64,000 bases of DNA from Pseudobutyrivibrio sp. GTDB lineage: Bacteria; Bacillota; Clostridia; Lachnospirales; Lachnospiraceae. Below are positions 54,911 through 62,734 of this stretch, one piece after another. Both the position numbers and the translations under genes were made by a program. The stretch's first letter is position 1. Each line of letters opens with the position of its first letter. A model generated the notes under the pieces. The model was not told where the DNA came from. It saw nothing but the letters and a program-made list of their open reading frames with translations, and searched no databases. The DNA is taken from assembly GCF_015057185.1 (NCBI RefSeq), contig NZ_SVEV01000021.1, positions 1 through 64,000 of the forward strand, in the 5' to 3' direction.

Positions 54911-55537
54911 ATGATATACAACTACATAAAATATAAATATAAAGAAGGTGAGCCAATCTTCTTCTCAGATATATATGATGGCACCATTTCAAAGCCAGCC
55001 CTTACCCAGCAGCTATCAACGCTATGCAAAAAGGGGTTACTTGTTAAGTATGATAACGGCATTTATTATATTCCAAAGAAAACCAGGCTTAAATCAGCAG
55101 TTGGACCAACAGCAGATACCGTTGCAAAATATAGGTTTATAGTCAAGAATGGAAAGGTTGATGGATTCTATACTGGAAATACCTTTGCAAATCAAATTGG
55201 CATCTCTGCCCAAGTTCCTCATGTGGTTGAGATAGTAAGTAATAACACTAACTCAGCCCCTAGAGATGTTATCATTGGTAACAGAAAATTTAATGTAAAA
55301 AAACCACTTACAGCCATCACTGATAAAAACGTATACATATTGCAAATGCTGTACCTATTGTCGGATTTAGACTCATATTTAGATTATGATTATGAAGAAG
55401 CCAGACAATGCTTTTTGAAATTTATTGAATCACATAACATAAAAAGAAGCGATGTGGATGAATATATAAGAAAGTTTCCACTCACAGCATTCAAATTTTA
55501 TTATGAATTGAGGTTGGACAATGTACTTGCACAATGA
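54911..55537 (+). CDS. AbiEi-like antitoxin / DUF6088-type transcriptional regulator
   Basis: 208 residues: an N-terminal winged-helix-like region (SDIYDGTISKPALTQQLSTLCKKGLLVKYDNGIYYIP) and a C-terminal domain (AVGPTADTVAKYRF, GFYTGNTFANQIGI). This fits the AbiEi antitoxin group of type IV toxin-antitoxin systems, which repress their own promoter. The 3' end overlaps the toxin gene by 17 bases, the expected antitoxin-toxin order. Confidence 0.8.
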   Translation: MIYNYIKYKYKEGEPIFFSDIYDGTISKPALTQQLSTLCKKGLLVKYDNGIYYIPKKTRLKSAVGPTADTVAKYRFIVKNGKVDGFYTGNTFANQIGISAQVPHVVEIVSNNTNSAPRDVIIGNRKFNVKKPLTAITDKNVYILQMLYLLSDLDSYLDYDYEEARQCFLKFIESHNIKRSDVDEYIRKFPLTAFKFYYELRLDNVLAQ

Positions 55538-56423
55538 TAAAGAATTATTTGGTGATATCATCGCCCTTACTGCAGAAAAGATGGGGCAAGCCCAAGATAT
55601 CATAGAGAAGGATTACTATGTCACAATTATCCTTAAGGAGCTCTCTTCATGTGATTATCCTATCTGCTTTAAAGGCGGCACTTCTCTTTCAAAGGCCTTT
55701 GGCGTAATAGATCGTTTTTCAGAAGATATTGATATTACATTCACTGAGCATTTAGGAAAAAGCAGACGAAAGAATCTTAAGTATGATATCTTGAAATCCA
55801 TTGCAGATAAGTTAGGATTTACAATAGCAAACTGGGATTCTATTGAAAGTAATAAAGATTACAATCACTACGATTTTGCATATAGCTCCATAGTAGATAA
55901 TCCTTTTTTAACTACATATGTAAAGCTGGAAACTGCCCTAATGTCTTATGCTTTTCCAACCGAAGAGAGAATGATAGGAAACTATATCTATGAAGCTTTA
56001 AAAGATGATGAACCTGAATTAATTGAAGAGTATAATCTTCTGCCATTTCCTATGCAGGTGCAATCTTTAGAGCGAACATTGATTGATAAGCTGTTTGCTT
56101 TATGTGACTACTACATTCAAAACAAAGCTGCAAGAAACTCACGCCATCTATATGATATTTATAAGCTTGGACGGCAAGTTGCAGTAGATGAAAATTTCAA
56201 ATCTCTTGTCAATGAGGTTCGTAATCATAGATTAGAAATAAAAGATAATGCAGCTCCTTCTGCCGAACCTAGCGTAGATATAGCTGCCACAATCAAAGAA
56301 TTTTGTGATAAAGATTTCTACAAAAATGATTACGAGCGTACCACCAGAAATCTCATATCTGATGAGATTTCATATCAAGATGTGAAGGCATTTATAATGG
56401 AGTTTACAAAAGATATTTTTTAA
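55521..56423 (+). CDS. AbiEii-like nucleotidyltransferase toxin
   Basis: 300 residues. FKGGTSLSKAF, then DRFSEDIDITF, is the GS...DxD nucleotidyltransferase core of AbiEii/AbiGii toxins; QSLERTLIDKLFALCDYY and RNSRHLYDIYKL continue the family pattern. In known systems the toxin transfers nucleotides to tRNA or other targets and gives phage-induced abortive infection. Translationally coupled to the antitoxin gene. Confidence 0.86.
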   Translation: MYLHNDKELFGDIIALTAEKMGQAQDIIEKDYYVTIILKELSSCDYPICFKGGTSLSKAFGVIDRFSEDIDITFTEHLGKSRRKNLKYDILKSIADKLGFTIANWDSIESNKDYNHYDFAYSSIVDNPFLTTYVKLETALMSYAFPTEERMIGNYIYEALKDDEPELIEEYNLLPFPMQVQSLERTLIDKLFALCDYYIQNKAARNSRHLYDIYKLGRQVAVDENFKSLVNEVRNHRLEIKDNAAPSAEPSVDIAATIKEFCDKDFYKNDYERTTRNLISDEISYQDVKAFIMEFTKDIF

Positions 56424-56446
56424 TGGTCCTGCGAGCCCTTTTTAAA

Positions 56447-56478
56447 AATCGTCCTCGGATTGAGGACGATTTTCTTTT
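56447..56478 (+). terminator. Intrinsic terminator after the AbiE-type pair
   Basis: AATCGTCCTC/GAGGACGATT stem with a short loop, followed by TTCTTTT. Confidence 0.85.
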
Positions 56479-56522
56479 GCCTAAATTTTAGAAATCCCAC
56501 ACATCCGTTCAGTATAATCATA

Positions 56523-56733
56523 CCTGCATTCTTTAAAATAATGTCAGATTATACAACATTTTCCACATGACCTCTTATCGATTCTCTTCTTCCGTTGTAA
56601 CCAAAACATAATTCTACTCATAGATTCCCTTTCAACGTCTTAGTTCTTTATCTGATTAAAAATCTACTCCTCACCTTGGTTATAAATCAGACATCTAAAA
56701 AGGCACCTAGTCAGAAGACTAGATGCCGTGATT
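56523..56733. repeat. 211-base direct repeat, left copy
   Basis: Nearly identical (about seven differences by eye) and equal in length to 61054-61264. Contains a terminator hairpin (GGCACCTAGTC/GACTAGATGCC) and, on the minus strand, a truncated copy of a small Cys-rich ORF. The two copies bracket the NERD and metallophosphoesterase genes. Confidence 0.85.
56544..56621 (-). pseudogene. Truncated small Cys-rich peptide (left repeat copy)
   Basis: 25 codons, MSRIMFWLQRKKRIDKRSCG followed by KCCII and TGA. The intact-looking copy at 61036-61152 has TGT at this position and continues. Apart from this, differences between the copies in the coding stretch are synonymous (AGA/AGG, ATC/ATA). Confidence 0.4.
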
Positions 56734-56853
56734 CTTTGCAGTTTACGAACTTCCGATTTTCCTATATCGCGCAGTTAGTTCTTTTATTAAATCTTGAAAG
56801 GGAAATCAAATAATGCAACAATAATTATATTGATATATCAATGGAGGCGTGTC

Positions 56854-57579
56854 ATGAATCTAATCATTATGTGGGTCTTAATAATTCTTATCTTTATGGT
56901 TTATCATGCTATAAAAATTGAAGCTTTCAATGCCAGCTCTTACCATAGATCAACTGGAAAAACCTATTTTCAAGTAATTTTTGATAAAGGATTAAAAGGT
57001 GAATATCTTACATACAAAGAACTAAGATTTATAGAAAAAGATGGTAACATGTTCCTTTTCAATGTATATCTTCCAAAGAAATCAAACAACCAAGAGACAA
57101 CAGAAATCGACGTAATTGCCGTCACCCATTATGGCCTAATGGTCTTTGAAAGTAAAAACTATGGTGGATGGATATTTGGTGATGAAAATTCTGCTAAGTG
57201 GTGTCAATCACTACCCGCAACAAAAGGTGCCAAAAGCCAAAAAGAGTATTTCTTTAATCCAATCAATCAAAATAAAGGACATATTTCTGCTTTAAATCAG
57301 CTGTTGGAAGACAAGGGCATAAATGTACCTTATTGGAATGTAATCGTCTTTTCAGAACACTGTGAATTAAAGAAAATATCAATTACCAGCCCAAATATCT
57401 CCGTTGTAAAAAGGAACGATATTCATAAAGCTATAAAGAAGATTAATACTCTTGGCTCTCCTGTAGTTAGTGATGTAGATATCCTAAGAATATACGAAAA
57501 CCTTTATCCATATTCTCAGGTTTCTGATGAAGTAAAGACAAAACATATAGAGGATATAAAGAATAGGGTTAAGAAATGA
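56854..57579 (+). CDS. NERD-domain (nuclease-related) membrane-anchored protein
   Basis: 241 residues: an N-terminal transmembrane helix (MNLIIMWVLIILIFMVY) and a NERD domain with TTEIDVIAVTHYGLMVFESKNYGG, the D...ExK core shared with restriction-like nucleases, followed by NPINQNKGHISAL. GGAGG six bases before the ATG at 56854 sets the start. The role is unknown; NERD proteins are sometimes part of defence or plasmid loci. Its neighbour is the convergent metallophosphoesterase gene, and both lie between direct repeats. Confidence 0.82.
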   Translation: MNLIIMWVLIILIFMVYHAIKIEAFNASSYHRSTGKTYFQVIFDKGLKGEYLTYKELRFIEKDGNMFLFNVYLPKKSNNQETTEIDVIAVTHYGLMVFESKNYGGWIFGDENSAKWCQSLPATKGAKSQKEYFFNPINQNKGHISALNQLLEDKGINVPYWNVIVFSEHCELKKISITSPNISVVKRNDIHKAIKKINTLGSPVVSDVDILRIYENLYPYSQVSDEVKTKHIEDIKNRVKK

Positions 57580-57593
57580 GATTTCTCCTTGTT

Positions 57594-57642
57594 AAAAAAA
57601 TAGTCAGTGAAATGAGAATTCCCATACTCACTGACTATTTTT
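57594..57642. terminator. Bidirectional intrinsic terminator
   Basis: AAAAAAATAGTCAGTGA...TCACTGACTATTTTT between the convergent NERD and metallophosphoesterase genes. Confidence 0.85.
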
Positions 57643-57643
57643 G

Positions 57644-60600
57644 CTAATCTTCAATTAAATGTTGACTAATAAGATTTTCATCAGGCCATGTCGTCAAGAT
57701 GCCCTTATTAACTCGTTGCATCTTCTTGATTTTTCTTGAATCTTTGTAGATATCTGTTTCATAATATGGTATTGGCACTAAATCAATTTCTGTATTATTT
57801 TTCACTACAAGTGCATTCTCTTTATTGCTTTCGATAAGTTTAACATAATTTCCATATAATGATGGACACTCAGCTTTAAGCAAAGATGGTATGTTTTTGT
57901 AAACTAATTTGTTAACCATACTTGACGCCCAGTATGCTGTAATCGTTAAATCGTTTCTATTAACATATATATGGTTGTTATAATCAATATCTATAATTGT
58001 TCCATGTATGAATCCGCTTCCACCAATATCTTTAATCTGATTAGCAATCTTATTTTGTATGGCACTATACTTATCCAAAGGCTTTCTAACTATACTTATT
58101 ACCTCATCCATATGATTATAATAATATCCCAAATCCTCATCTAACATAGTAGATAATTGCCCCCCATTAAGTAAAAATAGTCCTGTTCTTCTTGAAAAAT
58201 TATCTCGACCATAAAACATGAAGCAATAGTAATTGTTTTTCTTTAACATGTAATATTGGCCTTCTCTATTACAATTCATTTGAATGTTCTTAGCTCTATA
58301 AAAGTCTCTATATTGATCTATTGTGATTTCATGAATATTGTCATCATAATCAGAAAACCAATCAAATTCCTTGTCTATATAAAATTTCTTTAGGAATGGC
58401 TGTGGAGAGTTATAGCCAATCTGATTATCAGCATAAATTCTTATACCATCTTCATCCCAAAAATAGTTTTTATGATTATGTCCATTTATATACACTACAT
58501 CATTTTTATAATCACCATTAGTCCAATCCTGTTTTGGCATATGAGATAACACTATAAGATTTCTATCCCTAGCTGCTTCACATACCTTTTCATATATCAT
58601 TTCAAATTTTAAAGATTCTTGTTTTTCTTCGGAACGAGACAAAACGGTTCTATAAATCCCATTATTTGCATTAAAATCCTCGTTAAGACCAGAAAAACCT
58701 ATTCCTCCATAAAAAACTAATCGGGCATCTTTTAATTCTTTTCTAAGCTCCTCCACTGACATAGCCATTATCTCAGCCTCATCTATTTCATGTTGAACAT
58801 CATTAATGGACTCATACATAATGCCATTCTGCAAAAACCGAAAACCATGTTTTTCTATGGTCTTGCGATATTTATTAATAATGTCAGATAGTGGCATCTT
58901 TTCTAGGCCCCATAACTCATGATTTCCTAAAATAAATATAACATCTGATTTTGAATAAGATGGCACTGATATGGAAAGTCTCTCTATAAATCTTTCAAAT
59001 ACACTATAGTCTGAAGCAATATCTCCACCAAGGACTAAATAACCTCGAAAATCCGACAAACTTTCAGTGACTTCACTGATAACAAAATTACAATCAATCT
59101 CTGTCTTACAAGCTCTATTTTCAAACATATGTAATAAATGAATATCTGAAATATAAGCAATTTCTATGTAATCAGATCTTTCATCCAGAGATAAAACTAA
59201 TTCGTTTTTATTACTTAAAACAATACCCGTTTCTTCTTCATTTTTGTTTGTTTGTACAAATGAGAATTCCGACATTGATGGCATGTTTAACGTTGCGTAT
59301 TGAATATTGAATTTATCGCAAAAATTACTTTGTAATACCGTATTATTTATATTTAGATCTATAATACTCTGTAGATTAACAAGGTTAGGACATAGTGAAA
59401 AATCTGCATTTGATAAATCTCCATTTAGGAAATAAACAAAGTCTCCAAAATAATCGAATGAATGCTGCCTATGATTAAATAAACCAAGCCCCTCCCATGA
59501 TTCACTCACCTTAAAATATCCATTATCATATTTTTTAGTAACCTCGTATTTAAACTTGTCAGTAGTAATGGTTTCTACATCAGGAATCTCTTTTGGTAAT
59601 ATTGTATCTGCATCCGTTTTGTATTTTCCAAAATCAATATGATTCAACCTTGTCTCTGACAAATCGCATCCTGACAAATCATTATTTAGGAACTCTGTGA
59701 ATTCATCAAATGAAAAAAATACATCGAATATACGGATATGACCATCATTATTTCCATATGAAATCGTTCTTTTTGCTGTGTAGAAATGGGTATTTGAAGA
59801 AAATCCACCTCTGGTTCCTGGGAGAAAATTCGATACTAAATGATCTTGCTCAGAATTATCAGTCTCATTATCAAGATTACGCAATTTATCTAATAAAGCC
59901 TTAAATCTTCTTTTTCTCTTTGCAAATGTATTTGCTGAAAAATAAAAATTATGTTTATCAAAAACAACTGCGTCATTAATCTTTTCGGTGTCGTAGTGAC
60001 CAAATAAAGGTTCTATATCTGATAACTCATACCATCCAGAAGAATTATATGTGTTTATTAAATACTCAAAGATAATATCCGGATTTCTCTTTATAACAAG
60101 AGCGTTTACTGTATCAGCATACTCTTTAAATTTGGATTTTGAATACTTTTTATAAACATCTGTATAAGCTTCTAGTGTTTTGCAATCACATAATCTATCA
60201 ACCCACTTTAAAATATTCTTCTTGTTTTTTTCCCCATCTTGATAAGCTTTATCCTCAAGAAAAAACTTATCTTTAAAGTATTCATCAATTTTAAAACTGT
60301 CGATAGTGTCATCTATAAAATGCGTATTTGCCAGTTTGCTAATATCTAGATTATATGTATTAACAATAACATCGCTAAAAGTGAATTGATAATAGCTGGA
60401 GTTATTATAAATATCCCCTTGTAAGAAAGCATAAAATTCCTCAAATGTTTCAAATACATATTTTTTTTCAGAATACCTATCTTCCTTTAAATCAAGAAGC
60501 AATTTTTCAATGACAAAAAAATTATTGTTAATTACGTCATATCCGCGTCTATCCCAGAATCTCGTTTTTGCTTTACGCTCTGCCAAAATAAATCTGTCGT

Positions 60601-60688
60601 CTAATTTAACATCTTCTGGAATTCTTCCGCGAGTAATATCACCATTTTTAAGTTGTGAAATATACCTATCCATTTCTTTTTTTGTCAT
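57644..60688 (-). CDS. Very large calcineurin-like metallophosphoesterase with N-terminal repeats
   Basis: About 1014 residues. The central domain (~515-750) has the full metallophosphoesterase set: ISDIHLLH (DxH), LGGDIASDY (GDxxxD), LGNHELWG (GNHE), LSHMPKQ and INGHNHKN (GHxH). The N-terminal half contains three similar blocks with an F-x-FLxxDLSxxDxS core (LQGDIYNN, FLNNDLSGCDLSET, FLNGDLSNADFSL), each preceded by a basic, aromatic stretch; the C-terminal ~200 residues are unassigned. GAGGA before the ATG at 60688 sets the start. No signal peptide. Possibly a nucleic-acid or nucleotide phosphatase; its place beside AbiE and NERD genes suggests, but does not show, a defence role. Confidence 0.75.
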   Translation of the reverse strand: MTKKEMDRYISQLKNGDITRGRIPEDVKLDDRFILAERKAKTRFWDRRGYDVINNNFFVIEKLLLDLKEDRYSEKKYVFETFEEFYAFLQGDIYNNSSYYQFTFSDVIVNTYNLDISKLANTHFIDDTIDSFKIDEYFKDKFFLEDKAYQDGEKNKKNILKWVDRLCDCKTLEAYTDVYKKYSKSKFKEYADTVNALVIKRNPDIIFEYLINTYNSSGWYELSDIEPLFGHYDTEKINDAVVFDKHNFYFSANTFAKRKRRFKALLDKLRNLDNETDNSEQDHLVSNFLPGTRGGFSSNTHFYTAKRTISYGNNDGHIRIFDVFFSFDEFTEFLNNDLSGCDLSETRLNHIDFGKYKTDADTILPKEIPDVETITTDKFKYEVTKKYDNGYFKVSESWEGLGLFNHRQHSFDYFGDFVYFLNGDLSNADFSLCPNLVNLQSIIDLNINNTVLQSNFCDKFNIQYATLNMPSMSEFSFVQTNKNEEETGIVLSNKNELVLSLDERSDYIEIAYISDIHLLHMFENRACKTEIDCNFVISEVTESLSDFRGYLVLGGDIASDYSVFERFIERLSISVPSYSKSDVIFILGNHELWGLEKMPLSDIINKYRKTIEKHGFRFLQNGIMYESINDVQHEIDEAEIMAMSVEELRKELKDARLVFYGGIGFSGLNEDFNANNGIYRTVLSRSEEKQESLKFEMIYEKVCEAARDRNLIVLSHMPKQDWTNGDYKNDVVYINGHNHKNYFWDEDGIRIYADNQIGYNSPQPFLKKFYIDKEFDWFSDYDDNIHEITIDQYRDFYRAKNIQMNCNREGQYYMLKKNNYYCFMFYGRDNFSRRTGLFLLNGGQLSTMLDEDLGYYYNHMDEVISIVRKPLDKYSAIQNKIANQIKDIGGSGFIHGTIIDIDYNNHIYVNRNDLTITAYWASSMVNKLVYKNIPSLLKAECPSLYGNYVKLIESNKENALVVKNNTEIDLVPIPYYETDIYKDSRKIKKMQRVNKGILTTWPDENLISQHLIED

Positions 60689-61035
60689 AGCTGTTTTCCT
60701 CACTCATAAGGTAAATCTTACAATTAATTTTACTATAGCATAAATTCAGGCATAGTTGCCAAAGCTCCATATACCTCTACATTTTAGTTATACGTCAAAT
60801 TCGTGAAATAATTATCACTGGAACTGATTTCTTTCTTCAGGTTTCCATACAAAAAAATACAATCCTTTAAGTTGGTCTCAACGCATTGTATTTTCTAGTA
60901 TTATCGATATTTCATTTTAGATTTTTAAAAAAACGCCGTTCACACTTTGGCACGAAAAGTTCATGAACAATTTCATCACCCGGATAAATGGACAAAATTA
61001 TCGGATAGATATGCTTCGCTGAGTACTTAAATACT

Positions 61036-61152
61036 TCAAAAAATACCATCATTCCTGCATTCTTCAAAATAAGGACAGATTATACAACATTTTCCACATG
61101 ACCTCTTATCTATCCTCTTCTTCCGTTGTAACCAAAACATAATTCTACTCAT
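61036..61152 (-). CDS. Candidate small Cys-rich protein, 38 aa
   Basis: ATG with GAAAGGG five bases upstream; MSRIMFWLQRKKRIDKRSCG then KCCIICPYFEECRNDGIF. Five cysteines in a CxxCCxxC...C pattern suggest metal binding. The frame is conserved between the two 211-base repeats, with synonymous differences, but the other copy stops after KCCII. It lies just after the terminator of the PTS/GH1 operon. I recognise no family. Confidence 0.45.
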   Translation of the reverse strand: MSRIMFWLQRKKRIDKRSCGKCCIICPYFEECRNDGIF

Positions 61153-61264
61153 AGATTCCCTTTCAACGTCTTAGTTCTTTATCTGATTAAAAATCTACTC
61201 CTCACCTTGGTTATAAATCGGACTTCTAAAAAGGCACCTAGTCAGAAGACTAGATGCCGTGATT
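61054..61264. repeat. 211-base direct repeat, right copy
   Basis: Partner of 56523-56733. Its hairpin (GGCATCTAGTC/GACTAGGTGCC with TTTTT on the minus strand) probably terminates the PTS/GH1 operon, so this copy is likely the ancestral one. The adjoining 60704-61035 holds a weak AATACAAT/ATTGTATT hairpin at about 60853-60894 and no recognisable gene. Confidence 0.85.
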
Positions 61265-61332
61265 GCCGTGATATGTGAGGTAAACTTTGCAAATGCTATT
61301 TTGTTGTTTTTAATATTTCATTTGTACTTTGT

Positions 61333-62715
61333 CTACTTAGCTAAAGCTTTTTTGCCTAAAACATATGTAGCTAAGAATGATAAGACAAGTGCAATTACCA
61401 TTACCACCATTGAAATTACTAAGTTACCCATTGTTCCATCTGGATTGATATAAGCTGCAAATGAGATGAAACCTGGTGTTGAAATAACATACTGAGTCAT
61501 TCCAAATAATCCACCAATAAAGCCAGCGATTCCACCACCAATCATGGCGCCAATTAATGGATATCTCTTAGTAAATAATACACCATAAACACCTGGTTCT
61601 GTGATACCGCACAATGCAGTTAAACCTGCACCAAAACTAACAGAGCGATCATTTACATCTTTTGCTATAAGAGCTACTGCAAGACATGCTCCACCTACAG
61701 CCACATTTGCTGGTGCCATACCTGCACAGATAAGTGGGTCTGAGCCTACTTCTGCTAAAAGCGCAAATACGATTGGATACATAGCATTATTCATTCCAAA
61801 GAATACAAGCCATGGTGTTCCAAGACCGATTATTGCAACTGCAACCATTGGTGCTGCCTGATAAATTGCATATACTGCACTTGCTAATGCAGAACCTACC
61901 CATCCACCAATAGGTCCTAGGACAATAAGAGTAACTGGTACTGTGATAAGCATTGTTAATAATGGCACTACAATAGTTCTAAGGAATACCGGCATATGTC
62001 TCTGCAAGAACTTATAAACAACAGACATAAACAGACATCCAAGGATAACTGGAAATACCGTTGAATTATATGCAACAGTTGTTATTGGTATACCAAGGAA
62101 ATCAAGCCCTTCTGCTCCGTTGATTGAACTAAAGAGAAGAATTGCGCCTAAGAAAGCTCCTAGATATCCATTTGACTTAAGTCTTGTTGCTGCAGAAAAA
62201 CCTACAAATACTGGAAGTGAATAGAATGCTGCCTGATTAATTGCTGACAATACTATATATGTTCCAGATTCGGTTGAAATTCCTGCAAATGTTGTTAATA
62301 GTGCAAGTACTGCACCTGTAAGACCTCCTGCAACAAGTACTGGAATTACAGGTGAGAATGTACCACCAATAAATGATAATATCGCATTTACGATATTTCC
62401 CTTTTGTGCTGATGCATCTGCTTTCAATGCTGCATCATCTTGAATTTCTCCAGATGCCTTGATATCGGTCTTGTTCTGGAATACTTCATAAAGACTAGGT
62501 ACATCTTGTCCTATAACAAATTGGTATTCACCATTTTGTTCTATAAGGTTTAGTACACCCTCAATACTCTTGGCACTATCCTTATTTAATTTAGAACCAT
62601 CACGTAACTGTAATCGTAGTCTTGTCATACAATGAGATACGTTTACAATATTACTTTCTCCACCACATGCTGAAATAATGTCCGCTGCAATTTTAGCATA
62701 GTCTTTCTTAGCCAT
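61333..62715 (-). CDS. PTS EIIBC, beta-glucoside/sucrose family (second locus)
   Basis: 460 residues: EIIB with the phosphorylated Cys in VSHCMTRLRLQLRD and a membrane EIIC domain, no EIIA. Related to, but clearly diverged from, the EIIBC at 40088. AAGGGGG precedes the ATG. It follows the GH1 gene by 19 bases, the same GH1-then-EIIBC order as the first locus. No regulator is visible in the window. Confidence 0.9.
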   Translation of the reverse strand: MAKKDYAKIAADIISACGGESNIVNVSHCMTRLRLQLRDGSKLNKDSAKSIEGVLNLIEQNGEYQFVIGQDVPSLYEVFQNKTDIKASGEIQDDAALKADASAQKGNIVNAILSFIGGTFSPVIPVLVAGGLTGAVLALLTTFAGISTESGTYIVLSAINQAAFYSLPVFVGFSAATRLKSNGYLGAFLGAILLFSSINGAEGLDFLGIPITTVAYNSTVFPVILGCLFMSVVYKFLQRHMPVFLRTIVVPLLTMLITVPVTLIVLGPIGGWVGSALASAVYAIYQAAPMVAVAIIGLGTPWLVFFGMNNAMYPIVFALLAEVGSDPLICAGMAPANVAVGGACLAVALIAKDVNDRSVSFGAGLTALCGITEPGVYGVLFTKRYPLIGAMIGGGIAGFIGGLFGMTQYVISTPGFISFAAYINPDGTMGNLVISMVVMVIALVLSFLATYVLGKKALAK

Positions 62716-62734
62716 ATTATCCCCCTTTACTTAA

